Part shown: piece by piece, positions 34,311 through 43,321 of the stretch
How positions within the stretch are numbered: position 1 is the stretch's first letter
Layout of the letters: each line of letters begins with the position of its first letter
Source of the DNA: JAGVSR01 sp031413815
GTDB taxonomy: Bacteria > Pseudomonadota > Alphaproteobacteria > Rhizobiales > Hyphomicrobiaceae
Reading direction: 5' to 3'
DNA: 64,000 nucleotides
NCBI GenBank assembly: GCA_031413815.1
Contig: JANOFU010000037.1
Location: forward strand, 1 to 64,000
Notes under the pieces: generated by a model
The model's input: the letters and a program-made list of their open reading frames with translations, nothing else
The model's database searches: none
Told to the model about the DNA's origin: nothing
Made by a program: the position numbers and the translations under genes

Positions 34311-34675
34311 ATGCGCTTCCTCGCCGATGAGAATGTTTCCGGACTTGCGATCAAGCGCTTGCGCCAAGATGCCATGATGTGATGTCCATCCGCGAAACGT
34401 CGGCTGGCGTGACCGATATAGTGGTTCTGAAACAGGCCGCCGAGGCTAATCTCATCCTGATTACAGAAGACCAAGACTTCGGAGAGTTGGTCATCAGGCG
34501 CCGCTTGCCCGTTACGGGAATCGTGCTTCTTGAGATGGACCCGCTGTCAAATCAGGCAGAGGCAGAACGATTGTCACGTGTCGTTGCAGAGCTTGGCAGC
34601 CAATTGGAAGGCCGTCTTGTGGTAATTGAGCCAGGAAGGACGAGATTGCGTCCGCTTCCGAGTAGTTCGGAGTAA
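34311..34675 (+). pseudogene. DUF5615 PIN-like toxin gene, frameshifted
   Basis: The first 24 codons (MRFLADENVSGLAIKRLRQD...) are the typical DUF5615 start but stop at a TGA near 34381. The remaining expected sequence (VMSIRETSAGVTDIVVLKQAAEANLILITEDQDFGELVIRR) continues in another frame to 34675. The two frames join exactly if one G is restored around 34370 (GATGCC to GATGGCC, giving DGHDVMSIRE). Hence a one-base deletion, or a sequencing error at a short G run. The RNase-like acidic residues (Asp7, Glu8, then the conserved TEDQDFGEL) are otherwise intact. Confidence 0.85.
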
Positions 34676-34690
34676 CAGGTTGGGCCCCAT

Positions 34691-35515
34691 TCACCCCTTC
34701 TTCGCGGCCTTGGCCTGCGCCTCATAGAGTGGCAACACGGCTGGCATGTTGCGCTCGATGTTGGCGATGCGGGTGTCGCTTGAGGGATGCGTCGAGAACC
34801 ATTCCGCTGGCGCGCCCTTGGACGCCGCTGCCATTTTCTTCCACAGCGTGACACCGGCGCGCGGATCGTAGCCGGCGCGGGCGGCGAGTTCCAACCCGAC
34901 AAGGTCGGCGTCGGTTTCATCGTCGCGCGAGAATTTCAGCGACAGCAGCCCAGACCCGGACTTGACCAGTTCGCCCGCCGTGCCGCCGACGGCGGTCGCC
35001 AGCGCTTCGGTGCCGATCTTGGTCAGTCCCTGCTTGGCAATTTGTTCGCGTCCGTGTTCGCGCAGCGCGTGCGCCATCTCGTGGCCCATGATGACTGCGA
35101 CTTCGTTGTCGGTCAATTTGAGCTGCTCAAGGATGCCGGTATAAAACGCGATCTTGCCGCCCGGCATACAGAAGGCGTTGATGCTGGCGGACTGGATGAG
35201 ATTGACCTGCCACTGCCATTGCGCGGCTCTGGGGTTAAACTTGCTCACGTGCGGAATAATGCGGGCCGAGATCTTGCGCAGGCGCGCCAGCTGCGGATCG
35301 CCGTCTTTGGCCAGCGTGCCCTTGGCCGCGTTCTCCTGCAAAAGGGCCGCGTATTGCGTGGCCGACGACCGTTCGAGCTGTTCGGCTGGCACGATCTTGC
35401 GGATTTGCGAGGCGTCACCGACGTCGACACCGGCGCCCGGTGTGATTTGGCCTTGGGCCGCACAGCCGGCCAACGCGAGTGCGGCAAGGGGACCGAGGGT
35501 TAGTGACCAACGCAT
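34691..35515 (-). CDS. M48-family metallopeptidase lipoprotein
   Basis: 274 residues. Lipoprotein signal with lipobox LALAGC (Cys18). Peptidase M48 domain: zinc motif HEMAHALREHG, third ligand region RDDETDADLVGLELAARAGYD, and STHPSSDTRIANIE near the end. Periplasmic, probably anchored at the outer membrane, like BepA/LoiP-type quality-control proteases that clear stalled outer-membrane proteins. Monocistronic; convergent with the toxin remnant. Confidence 0.9.
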   Translation of the reverse strand: MRWSLTLGPLAALALAGCAAQGQITPGAGVDVGDASQIRKIVPAEQLERSSATQYAALLQENAAKGTLAKDGDPQLARLRKISARIIPHVSKFNPRAAQWQWQVNLIQSASINAFCMPGGKIAFYTGILEQLKLTDNEVAVIMGHEMAHALREHGREQIAKQGLTKIGTEALATAVGGTAGELVKSGSGLLSLKFSRDDETDADLVGLELAARAGYDPRAGVTLWKKMAAASKGAPAEWFSTHPSSDTRIANIERNMPAVLPLYEAQAKAAKKG

Positions 35516-35773
35516 GCGTAGATCTCCGGCTGTGACGTTGGAGTGAGTGTCTAGAGCATCAACTCCTCACGCGTTAGCGCGCTTCCCGCTGTCGTTGCAA
35601 CACTCATGTGGGGCGAATGTGGCCAGCGCTAGCACCTGGGCATGACCTGGGACACGATGGCTTGCAGGTGTGTCCCGCAGCACATAGTCTGACCGTGATG
35701 ATTTGCGGACCACACGACGGCACGTGATCCGCAGTCTGCCGCCATTGTCAACAGGTTGGGACGCGCGCACCCC

Positions 35774-36151
35774 ATGACCAAGAAGCTGGTCGTCATCATG
35801 GCCAACACGGATGCCCGCAACGGCGAGGAATTGGGCGCGCCCATCTTCCAGGCATCGGTTGCCGCCGCCATGGGCTACACGGTCGAGGTGCTGTGCACGG
35901 GAACGGCCGGAAAGCTGATGAAAAAGGGCGTTGCGGCCGGATTGCACGTCAAACCGGGTGACCCCAAGTCGGTTTATGATTTCATCAAGGATGCCCACAG
36001 CGCTGGCGTGCGCTTTGTCTGCTGTTCGCCGAGCCTCGACCTGTTCGCCATGTCGAAGGATGATCTCATCCCGGAGTGCGATGCCGTCGTCGGCGGCGCT
36101 TACATGATCGAAGAAATCATGGAAGGCAACGCCAAAGTGCTGACGTATTAA
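35774..36151 (+). CDS. DsrE/DsrF-like sulfur relay family protein
   Basis: 125 residues from ATG 35774. Rossmann-like DsrE/F/H fold: KKLVVIMANTDARNGEELGAPIFQASVAAAMGYTVEVLCTGTAGKLMKKG, then FVCCSPSLDLFAMSKDDLIPECDAVVGGAYMIEEIM. The CCSPS cysteines could carry sulfur, as in DsrE or YchN relatives. No classical dsr cluster is near, so a role in sulfur relay or persulfide handling is inferred. May work with TusA at 31.2 kb. Confidence 0.8.
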   Translation: MTKKLVVIMANTDARNGEELGAPIFQASVAAAMGYTVEVLCTGTAGKLMKKGVAAGLHVKPGDPKSVYDFIKDAHSAGVRFVCCSPSLDLFAMSKDDLIPECDAVVGGAYMIEEIMEGNAKVLTY

Positions 36152-36291
36152 GAGAAAATCACATAAAATCAAAGGGTTTTAGGTTTGTTTCCGGGTGTTT
36201 CGCCGGGAACAGCGCCGCCCGTGCGCGCGCCATAGAGTGGGCCCATCAGATCAACCCACGGCCCACGGGCCACACCCAAAAGGGGACGACC

Positions 36292-36561
36292 ATGACCCGC
36301 ACATCGATCAAGTCTCTCGCTCTCGGCGTTTCGCTGGCAGCCGCTGCTCTTTCGCCGGTCCTGACGGTAACCGCGGCGGAAGCCGGCGGCCGCGGCAAGG
36401 AATACTTCTCGCAGACCTACATCAGCAAGAAGCCACTCCATGGCTTCGAAGGCCGCGCCGGCGATTACTACTGCAGCTATGTGCGCATGCCGGTGCACAA
36501 GATCGACGCCAATGGCCGCATGAAGGTTGTCGCCTGGGAACTCCGCCAGCACTGCTACTGA
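36292..36561 (+). CDS. Small secreted protein, unknown
   Basis: 89 residues from ATG 36292 (AGGGGA 6 nt upstream). Signal peptide about 1-30 (LALGVSLAAAALSPVLTVTAAEAGG). The mature part of about 58 residues is Tyr- and Lys-rich with two cysteines (DYYCSYVR ... ELRQHCY), so one disulfide is possible. No recognised family. Followed by a 12-bp hairpin and a rho-independent terminator; likely monocistronic. Confidence 0.75.
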   Translation: MTRTSIKSLALGVSLAAAALSPVLTVTAAEAGGRGKEYFSQTYISKKPLHGFEGRAGDYYCSYVRMPVHKIDANGRMKVVAWELRQHCY

Positions 36562-36567
36562 TTTCAT

Positions 36568-36600
36568 GGTGTCAGACACGTTTGAGAGGTGTCTGACACC
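36568..36600 (+). repeat. Perfect 12-bp inverted repeat with GTGTCTGACAC arms
   Basis: Arms GGTGTCAGACAC and GTGTCTGACACC around a 9-nt loop, starting 7 bp after the stop codon of the small secreted protein. There is no T-run, so it may be a processing or partial termination structure. Another GGTGTCAGGCAC half-copy lies near 36708. Confidence 0.7.
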
Positions 36601-36658
36601 GAACGACGGACGCCCAAGTTTTCACTCTCACGACGCTGCCTCCCTCCTCCCAACCTCA

Positions 36659-36691
36659 ACCCCGGGCCCATGAGTCCCGGGGTCTTTTTTT
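36659..36691 (+). terminator. Rho-independent terminator
   Basis: Stem ACCCCGGG / CCCGGGGT with a 9-nt loop followed by seven T. It ends the transcript of the small secreted protein. Confidence 0.88.
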
Positions 36692-36738
36692 GAGGATAGG
36701 GATAGGGTGTCAGGCACATCGCGCGTCCGCCAATTTCT

Positions 36739-36885
36739 GTCATCCCGGCCGAGCCGGTCTTTGCGGCGAGCGCCGGGACCCAGGAGAGAATCCGGCGAAG
36801 CCGTCATGATTTCATGTGCCTTCGGCAGTTTTGTGCTGGGTCCCGGATCTGCGGCCGCATGGGAGCGGCCTTGTCCGGGATGACA
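36739..36885. repeat. Dispersed palindromic repeat, copy 2 (inverted relative to copy 1)
   Basis: Bounded by GTCATCCCGG and CCGGGATGAC, with internal GCCGGGACCCAGGAGAGAAT and CTGGGTCCCGG blocks. Its sequence aligns with the reverse complement of 7024-7183, sharing the outer 9-bp ends, the GGGACCCAGGAGAGAAT block and CCTTCGGCA. Confidence 0.82.
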
Positions 36886-36968
36886 GATTATCTTCACGAC
36901 GCACCAAAGGGGTCAGACCGGTCGTGTTGGAAACACGCCTTCGGCGTGATGGGTCGGAACCTGTAAGA

Positions 36969-37637
36969 TCACCACTCTTCCCGCCACAGCGGGAACGCCA
37001 TCGCGCCTTTGGGAACGGAGACGGTGCCGCCGCGGTCGATGCCGCCGGAGACGCCGAGTTCACCGGCGAATTTGTTGACGACGTCAACTTTGACGCTGGC
37101 GTTGAGATCGGTGGCGAAGTTCAGCGTGTAGTCGAACCGGCCAACCGCGAGCCGCACGATCTGGAACTGGAACTTGCTCTGGTCTTTCTTGGGGTTCTTC
37201 GAGCCGAGGCACTTGACGCGGTATTCTTCCAGCTTGTTCTCCGGGTACTCATAGATGGTGCCGGTAAACGTCAGGGTGACGCTCTCAACGTGCTTCCTCC
37301 CAAACGAGGCGTTCAAGATGTTGGCCCATCCCGCCGACAGCCCGAACGAGGTGTTGTTGTGGGAGGTGAACGCCGCGCCATCGAGGGCCTGTTCGAAACC
37401 GTCGGCATCGAACGGCGCCTTGCAGCGCACGACATTGACCTTCAGCAGCTTTTCACCCGTGCGCTGGAATGTGCGCTTGTCGAGATACCCTCGCGCGATG
37501 GTGCCCGGCGTGTAGTAGGTGAGCGGCGGGCTCATGCGGATGACATTCAAGTTATCGGAAATGGCATCGGCGTGGGCCGCGCCGGTGGCGGCAATCGCAG
37601 CCGCAAGGGCGGCGAACGCAATGGAAATACAACGCAT
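36969..37637 (-). CDS. Secreted protein of unknown function
   Basis: 222 residues from ATG 37637 with GGGGGA 5 nt upstream. Signal peptide about 1-24 (AAIAATGAAHADA). The mature part is beta-rich with two cysteines (VVRCKAPF, RVKCLGSK) and ends FPLWREEW. No family is recognised. It stands alone between a dispersed repeat and the divergent/convergent ferredoxin reductase gene. Confidence 0.8.
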   Translation of the reverse strand: MRCISIAFAALAAAIAATGAAHADAISDNLNVIRMSPPLTYYTPGTIARGYLDKRTFQRTGEKLLKVNVVRCKAPFDADGFEQALDGAAFTSHNNTSFGLSAGWANILNASFGRKHVESVTLTFTGTIYEYPENKLEEYRVKCLGSKNPKKDQSKFQFQIVRLAVGRFDYTLNFATDLNASVKVDVVNKFAGELGVSGGIDRGGTVSVPKGAMAFPLWREEW

Positions 37638-37766
37638 GAAAGTCCCCCGACGCTCAACACCGAGCGTGAGACTAGCCGCCGGGCGGAGGGTTGGGCCAGC
37701 GTTGCCGGTAGAGTGCGCTGCGATTGGGAGGGGTTGTGTCGCGCGGGTTACGGTTAACCGGTGGCC

Positions 37767-38540
37767 TCACCGCTCGACAAACGCCTTCTCGATGACGAAC
37801 TCGGCCGGTTGGCCGCTGGAGCCTTCGGTGAAGCCCTGATCGAGCAGCACGGCTTTCAGATCCGCCAGCATGTCCGGACTGCCGCACAGCATGACGCGGT
37901 CTTCGGCGGGGGTGAATGGGTCGAGGCCGATGTCATCGAACAACCGGTGCGAGGTGATGAGATCGGTGATGCGGCCGCGATTGCGGAACGGTTCGCGCGT
38001 GACGGTCGGATAATAGACCAGTTTATCGCGCAGCATGTCGCCGATGAACTCATCGCTTGGCCAGTCGCGCGTGATTTTTTCTGCGTAGGCGAGTTCATTG
38101 ACGTGGCGGCAGCCGTGCACCAGTACGACTTTGTCAAATTTCTCGTAGGCGTCCGGATCTTTGATGATGCTGAGGAAAGGCGCGAGGCCTGTGCCAGTGC
38201 TGAGCAGATAGAGCGCCCGGCCGGGCCGCAGATTGTCCATCACGAGCGTGCCGGTCGGCTTTTTGCCAACGAGGATGGTGTCGCCCTTGGCAACGTGCTG
38301 GAGCCGCGACGTGAGGGGGCCATCCGGCACTTTGATGGAGAAGAATTCAAGTTCGTCTTCGTAGTTGGCGCTGGCCATCGAGTAGGCGCGCGTCAATGGC
38401 CGGTCGCCAGTTGCGAGCCCCATCATCGTGAACTGGCCGTTGGTGAAGCGGAACGCCGGGCTGCGCGTCGTGCGGATGGAGAACAAGGTGCCGGTCCAGT
38501 GGCGGACGGACAGAATGCGCTCTTCGTAGAAGCCCTGCAT
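37767..38540 (-). CDS. fpr: Ferredoxin-NADP reductase (FpR type)
   Basis: 257 residues from ATG 38540, the length usual for bacterial FpR; GTG 38564 is an in-frame alternative. FAD domain with RPLTRAYSMASANYEDELEFFSIKV (the RxYSxxS FAD motif), NAD(P) domain with LLSTGTGLAPFLSIIKD, LVHGCRHVNELAY and VMLCGSPDML. It ends EKAFVER, typical of the alphaproteobacterial FpR tail. It transfers electrons between NADPH and ferredoxin or flavodoxin; BciB-type and other ferredoxin-dependent enzymes are possible clients. Confidence 0.93.
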   Translation of the reverse strand: MQGFYEERILSVRHWTGTLFSIRTTRSPAFRFTNGQFTMMGLATGDRPLTRAYSMASANYEDELEFFSIKVPDGPLTSRLQHVAKGDTILVGKKPTGTLVMDNLRPGRALYLLSTGTGLAPFLSIIKDPDAYEKFDKVVLVHGCRHVNELAYAEKITRDWPSDEFIGDMLRDKLVYYPTVTREPFRNRGRITDLITSHRLFDDIGLDPFTPAEDRVMLCGSPDMLADLKAVLLDQGFTEGSSGQPAEFVIEKAFVER

Positions 38541-38696
38541 GAGTTTGACTGTCGATTGTGTCACCTGGGATAGACAGTAGCTGAGGCAGTGGTCGCTGCC
38601 AAGAGCGTTTGATGGAACCGGAGTTAGCGCTGCAGCATCCAACGCCGGTCCAAGAAACTGTGAGTCCACCCTCGAGCACGTCAGTCAATCAAACAG

Positions 38697-39218
38697 CTAG
38701 TGAACGGCGGCGTCTCCATCCGCGGTTGAATCCTCCACACTGGCGATACCGATGGCCGGAGCGTCATCGTTTGCGGTGGCGTCCTGATCGACGCCACCGT
38801 CTGCCGCGGTTTCAGTCGCCGCATCCGTTGAGACGTCAACGGACGGGCCTGCCGCGGCTTCAGCTGCCACATCGGCGATGGTCTCTGCGACGTCTGCGGG
38901 TTCGGCTGTCATTTCGCTTTCACCCGGTGAGGTTTCAGCGGGCGACTCGGTAGTCGCAGTCTGGTTGGCCGGCTGGGCAGCCTCCAATCCTCCCACGTCC
39001 GGCATTTGAAGGGCCGTTCCGCAGGCGGCGATGGTATCAATCGCAGGGTCGGCGGCGGTTTCGGTGTCTTGCTTCGTCAGAACTTCCGCTGGTGCCTGTG
39101 CTGTTCCGGTCGCAATGAAACTCATGAGTTCATTAGCGGCCTTCAATAAAGGTTCAGTGTTGCAGTTCAGCTCCATAGCCATGCGCAAGCAGGCTAACCT
39201 CTGATCGGTCAGATCCAT
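38697..39218 (-). CDS. Acidic Ala/Thr-rich protein, unknown
   Basis: 173 residues from ATG 39218 (GGAG 6 nt upstream). The first about 40 residues (DLTDQRLACLRMAMELNCNTEPLLKAANELMSFI) are an ordered helical head seen in small alphaproteobacterial proteins. The rest is a long disordered Ala/Thr/Asp/Glu-rich tail. No signal peptide. The AT-rich upstream gap likely holds its promoter. Function unknown. Confidence 0.65.
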   Translation of the reverse strand: MDLTDQRLACLRMAMELNCNTEPLLKAANELMSFIATGTAQAPAEVLTKQDTETAADPAIDTIAACGTALQMPDVGGLEAAQPANQTATTESPAETSPGESEMTAEPADVAETIADVAAEAAAGPSVDVSTDAATETAADGGVDQDATANDDAPAIGIASVEDSTADGDAAVH

Positions 39219-39469
39219 TCGTCACTCCATCAATGTTTGGGGCGCTCTACCGATTGAAGTAGAGCATCAATAAAATACCACTGATTTGCGTCCGGCGTTA
39301 CAGGAACGCGACTTATAGAACTATATATTTTCAAGTGTTTGTTGTGCATTGCGGCGCAAGTTGTTTTTCTCGCGGACGATGTGGGTGTTAGCCGCGTACG
39401 CTCATCGCGCGTGCAAACATCAACGCGGCGTGACGTACAATCGTGTTGTTTCGTTAGCCAGTATCGGGC

Positions 39470-39685
39470 CTAGCTGTCTTGCCCCCCACACGCCGCCAAC
39501 CATGCTTCAGCTTCTTGCAGCGAGAACGTGAATTCGGCGCCGGGGACTTCGGACCGCACGCGCGACCCTTGGGCTTTGTTGACGATCGCAAACCGGCCGT
39601 GGTGGGGACCTTTACCGACCTTCTCCAACGTGTAGCCCTTGCTCAAAGCAATGTGGGCGGCGTGCCGTTCTTGAGCGTTGGTCAT
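39470..39685 (-). CDS. Small hypothetical protein
   Basis: 71 residues from ATG 39685. Mixed alpha/beta composition with EKVGKGPHHGRFAIVNKAQGSRV and FSLQEAEAWLAACGG. The amphipathic pattern and reasonable codon use suggest a real gene, but no family is recognised. Confidence 0.55.
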   Translation of the reverse strand: MTNAQERHAAHIALSKGYTLEKVGKGPHHGRFAIVNKAQGSRVRSEVPGAEFTFSLQEAEAWLAACGGQDS

Positions 39686-39692
39686 CGCGCTG

Positions 39693-39778
39693 ATCCGGGA
39701 TCTTGTTCAGGCTGGCGAAGATCTCGTGTCTGCGGTGCACCGCCTGAAGCGGCGCTGCACCGCGCACGGGATGACGGG
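39693..39778. repeat. Probable second type of dispersed repeat
   Basis: Contains the palindrome GCGGTGCA (39732-39739) / TGCACCGC (39756-39763) and ends in CACGGGATGACGG. This resembles the outer end of the other dispersed repeats but has a different interior. Located between two genes; no coding potential. Confidence 0.45.
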
Positions 39779-39804
39779 TTTAGTACGGCTGCCCTCCTAA
39801 GGCT

Positions 39805-41937
39805 TCAATTCACTCTGGCAACCTCAACGAGATTGTCGTTGAACGAAGGCGAGCGGCCGAGGCCGCCCCACTCGTGCGATGAGATCGAGTTCACCGATCC
39901 ATCCGAGCGGTTGAGCGAGCGCCAGTAGCCGAGTGTGGCCACGACGATGCCGGGGTTCACATCGTCGGTGACGCGCGCCACGCCTTCGAAATCTCCGCGG
40001 CCGTTGAACACGCGCACCGGATCGCCCTCGCGAATATTCCGCTTCTCGGCGTCCGCCGGCGAGATCATGACGAACTGCTCGCCCTGACTTTTGATCTTGT
40101 GCGGCTCGTTGGCGTAGCACGAGTTCAAGAAGCCGTGGCTTTTCGGTGAGATGATGTTCAGCGAATAGAGCTTGGCCTGTTCGGGGTTGGTCTCCGGCGT
40201 TTCGCGCGGCGGCACGTAGCCGGGCAATGAATCGACCGGTGTGCCATCCTGATTGTTGTCGCTCATCATGCGGAACGGACCGGCGACGAAGTTCTTGGCA
40301 TCTGGGATTAGGAATTCCACCTTACCCGATGGCGTCGGGAACTTACCGTCCTTGTGCGGCGTGCGCGTATCGGCCGAGCCAACGTCAATCTTCAAGTAGC
40401 CGTGCGTCTTGAAGTATTCCATATCGGCGCCGCGCATCTTGGGGTCGTCCCAATTGATGTAATAGCTGGCCAACTCGCTGTCGGTCATTTTGAACAGCGG
40501 GTCATCGAAGCCCATTTCCGCGGCAAGCAAGCGCCACATCTCAGATGTCGGGAGGCACTCGCCCGGCGGATCGATCGCCTTCTGATTGTAAGTGAAGTAG
40601 AAGTGACCCCAAGACCACAACATGTCTTCGGCTTCGCCCGCCATGGCGGCTGGCAACACGATGTCGGCGTACTTCGCCGTGTCGGTCATGAAGTGTTCGG
40701 AGACGACCGTGAACAGGTCCTCCCGTTGCAAACCCGTGACGATCTTGTTGGTCTCGGGCGCCTGGCTGACGGGGTTGGTGCAATAGACGAACAGCGACTT
40801 GATCGGCGGATCGAGCTTCATCTCGCCGGTCAGCGCAGCGCCGAGCTTCAGGTTGTTGACGACGCGCTGGTTGGGCTTATTCCAGTCGGGCCGGGACACC
40901 TTGACCCAATCGACGGGGAAGTCCCACAGCGGCAACTGAAGGAGACCGCCACCGACGTGCTTCCATGAGCCGACGAGGGCTGGCAAGGCGCACGCCGCGC
41001 GGATCGCCTGACCACCACCGGCCGAGCGTTCGAGTGCGACGCCCAAACGGATGGCGCTCGGTTGAGCGGTTGCGAATTCCTTGGCGAATTTCTGGATGTC
41101 GGCGGCTTTGACGCCGGTGACCTTCTCGACATACTCCGGCGTGAACTCGGCCGCGCGGGCCTTCAATTCGGGATAGCCGTGGGTGTGCTTGTCAACGTAG
41201 TCCTGGTCGACAAGACCTTGCTCGATGATCGAGTTGATGAAGCCCATGGCGAGCGCGCCATCGGTGCCGGGCCTGGGGCAGATGTGCCAATCGCCCGCCT
41301 TCGCGGTGCGCGATTTATAGCTATCGATGACGACAACCTTGGCGCCACGCTTCTGGGCTTCGAGCACGAACGGCCAATGGTGCAGGTTGGTCGAGATCGT
41401 GTTGCAGGCCCAGATAACGATGAACTTCGAATGCACAAAGCTTTCCGGATCGACGCCGCCCGTCGGCCCGACCGTCATCAGCCACGCGGTGGACGAGCCT
41501 GACGCGCAGAACGTCTTTTCATTGACCGTGGTGCCGAGTTTGTTGAAGAAAGGATCGCCGGAGTTGATGCCCTGCACGAGGCCCATGTTGCCGAGATAGC
41601 TTTGCGGCATGATCGCTTCGGAACCGTACTGAGCGATGATCTCGCGCCAGTTCTTGCCGATCTCTTTAATGGCGGCATCCCACGTGATGCGCTCCCATTG
41701 GCCTGAACCCTTGGGACCTTTGCGGCGCATCGGATACATCAGGCGATCCGGGTTGGCGTGGTGATCGTGGAAGTCCTTGAGCTTGACGCACAAGCCGCCA
41801 CGCGTCATCGGGTGCTCTTTGTTGCCGCGCACATCGACGAGCTTGCCGCCCTTGACCTCATAGACCATCGAACAGGTGTCCGGGCAGTCGTGGGGGCAGG
41901 CACCGTGGAAGACTTCGGACTTCAACTGTTCGTTCAT
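39805..41937 (-). CDS. Molybdopterin-dependent oxidoreductase with N-terminal [4Fe-4S] site
   Basis: 710 residues from ATG 41937, with a strong GGAGG ribosome-binding site. DMSO-reductase superfamily. N-terminal cluster Cys14-x3-Cys18-x3-Cys22-x27-Cys50 (ACPHDCPDTC ... GGLCVKL), then the molybdopterin domains (NEKTFCASGSSTAWLMTVGPTGG, where a Cys is the candidate Mo ligand region; WACNTISTNLHHWP; CTNPVSQAPETN) and the C-terminal MPT-binding barrel (LYSLNIISPKSHGFLNSCYAN). No twin-arginine signal and no FeS-subunit gene are adjacent, so it is probably cytoplasmic and single-subunit, of the CPHDCPDTC family whose substrates are poorly known. Confidence 0.88.
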   Translation of the reverse strand: MNEQLKSEVFHGACPHDCPDTCSMVYEVKGGKLVDVRGNKEHPMTRGGLCVKLKDFHDHHANPDRLMYPMRRKGPKGSGQWERITWDAAIKEIGKNWREIIAQYGSEAIMPQSYLGNMGLVQGINSGDPFFNKLGTTVNEKTFCASGSSTAWLMTVGPTGGVDPESFVHSKFIVIWACNTISTNLHHWPFVLEAQKRGAKVVVIDSYKSRTAKAGDWHICPRPGTDGALAMGFINSIIEQGLVDQDYVDKHTHGYPELKARAAEFTPEYVEKVTGVKAADIQKFAKEFATAQPSAIRLGVALERSAGGGQAIRAACALPALVGSWKHVGGGLLQLPLWDFPVDWVKVSRPDWNKPNQRVVNNLKLGAALTGEMKLDPPIKSLFVYCTNPVSQAPETNKIVTGLQREDLFTVVSEHFMTDTAKYADIVLPAAMAGEAEDMLWSWGHFYFTYNQKAIDPPGECLPTSEMWRLLAAEMGFDDPLFKMTDSELASYYINWDDPKMRGADMEYFKTHGYLKIDVGSADTRTPHKDGKFPTPSGKVEFLIPDAKNFVAGPFRMMSDNNQDGTPVDSLPGYVPPRETPETNPEQAKLYSLNIISPKSHGFLNSCYANEPHKIKSQGEQFVMISPADAEKRNIREGDPVRVFNGRGDFEGVARVTDDVNPGIVVATLGYWRSLNRSDGSVNSISSHEWGGLGRSPSFNDNLVEVARVN

Positions 41938-42190
41938 GGGGTTCCTCCGGGCGGCGATTGATATATTTTCGTTTCACTTAAGTCGAGCGGCCGGCGCCCC
42001 GGCATTTGATATTGCGTCAAGACACGCCGACGACCGCGAGTTGACCGATTGCTAGATCAGTTGACCAGAAACGCATGTGCAACGGAAGACCAAATATCCC
42101 AGCGTCCTGGCATTTTTACAGGCTGCCGGAAGTTGCCGGGTGGTTACAGATGACCGTCAACACGTTTTACGCATATGATTTTGGGTGTGA

Positions 42191-43252
42191 CTAAGGGCGG
42201 GCTTCAAGCACCATATTGAAGGGCGTTTCAGCGGCGCGCCGGATCCGCGTAAAACCGCCAGAAGCCAGCGTCTCCCGCAGCCGTTGTTCGCCAGCCTGTG
42301 CGCCAAGCGCCGCGCCAACCTCTTGCTTCAGGGAGGCGGGCACGCAAATCGCCGTCGAGAATGCGTAGTAGACCCGCCCGACCGGATGGAGGTTGTCCTG
42401 CAGGCCGTCGCCCGCAAGCGGTTCAACGATCATGAGTGTCCCATCGGGTGCGAGCCTGGAGCGGATGTGGGCCGCGGCTCCGGCGGGATCTCCCATGTCG
42501 TGCAACGCATCAAAGATGGTCACGAGGTCATAGGCCTCACCGCCGAAGTTCTGCGCTTTGGCGACCGCAAAATCGATATTGGCAGCGCCACAGGCATGAG
42601 CCCGGGCCGTGTCGATCGACGGGGCGTGGAAATCGAAGCCGCTGAATCGCGACTTTGGAAAGGCCTCGGCCATCAGGATGGTTGAAGCCCCATGGCCACA
42701 ACCTATGTCCGCAACGCGGGCCCCCGCCTTCAGCCTTTCAACCACGCCATCGAGTGCGGGCAACCATTGGCTGACAAGGTTGGCTTTGTAGCCAGGACGG
42801 AAAAAACGCTCGGTTCCGCAGAAGAGACAATTGCAGTGCTCGCCCCAGCCGACCCCGTCACCAGACTTGAAGGCTTCTGTGAGCTTCGGCTCATCGGCAA
42901 ACACCGCAGCGAGGGAATAGAACCCGCCCGTCATGTTGACGGGGCTGTCATCGTCAGCGAACACGGCTGCCTGCTCAGGCGACAACGAGAACGCTTCGTC
43001 TGCTGCGTCGTACATGACGAAGCCCGAAGCGGCTTGCGCCGCCAGCCACTCGCGGATGTAGCGTTCGCGCGTCCCGGTGCGCTGCGCCAGATCGCTGGAC
43101 GTCAGGGGGCCGTGATTGGCAAGAGCCTTGAATAGACCCAGCTTGTCGCCGAGCAGCACCAGCGAGGCGTTGGCCGCAGCCCCCAGTTCAGTGACCATCG
43201 TGCCGAGCAGGGCATTCAGCTTCTGCTCATCAAGCGGGTGTGGAACAGCCAC
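42191..43252 (-). CDS. Winged-helix class I SAM-dependent methyltransferase
   Basis: 353 residues from GTG 43252 with AGGAGCA 7 nt upstream. The N-terminal winged-helix/dimerisation part (about 25-90: LGLFKALANHGPLTSSDLAQRTGTRERYIREWLAAQAASGF) is of the Rv2258c-like type. The Rossmann methyltransferase domain has the SAM loop VADIGCGHGAST, then FDFHAPSID, DLVTIFDALHDMGDP and LMIVEPLAGD. Substrate unknown; single gene upstream of the molybdoenzyme but separated by 250 bp. Confidence 0.88.
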   Translation of the reverse strand: MAVPHPLDEQKLNALLGTMVTELGAAANASLVLLGDKLGLFKALANHGPLTSSDLAQRTGTRERYIREWLAAQAASGFVMYDAADEAFSLSPEQAAVFADDDSPVNMTGGFYSLAAVFADEPKLTEAFKSGDGVGWGEHCNCLFCGTERFFRPGYKANLVSQWLPALDGVVERLKAGARVADIGCGHGASTILMAEAFPKSRFSGFDFHAPSIDTARAHACGAANIDFAVAKAQNFGGEAYDLVTIFDALHDMGDPAGAAAHIRSRLAPDGTLMIVEPLAGDGLQDNLHPVGRVYYAFSTAICVPASLKQEVGAALGAQAGEQRLRETLASGGFTRIRRAAETPFNMVLEARP

Positions 43253-43321
43253 GGGACTGCTCCTGAACTCTGACTGATTTCAGCGGTGTGATGCGAACGG
43301 AGTGAGGTGGAGGCGCGGTGG

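Noticed and set aside
42039..42066. Direct repeat AGTTGACC twice, 20 bp apart, upstream of the molybdoenzyme gene
   Set aside because: Suggestive of an operator, but two short copies in a 250-bp gap are not enough to call it.
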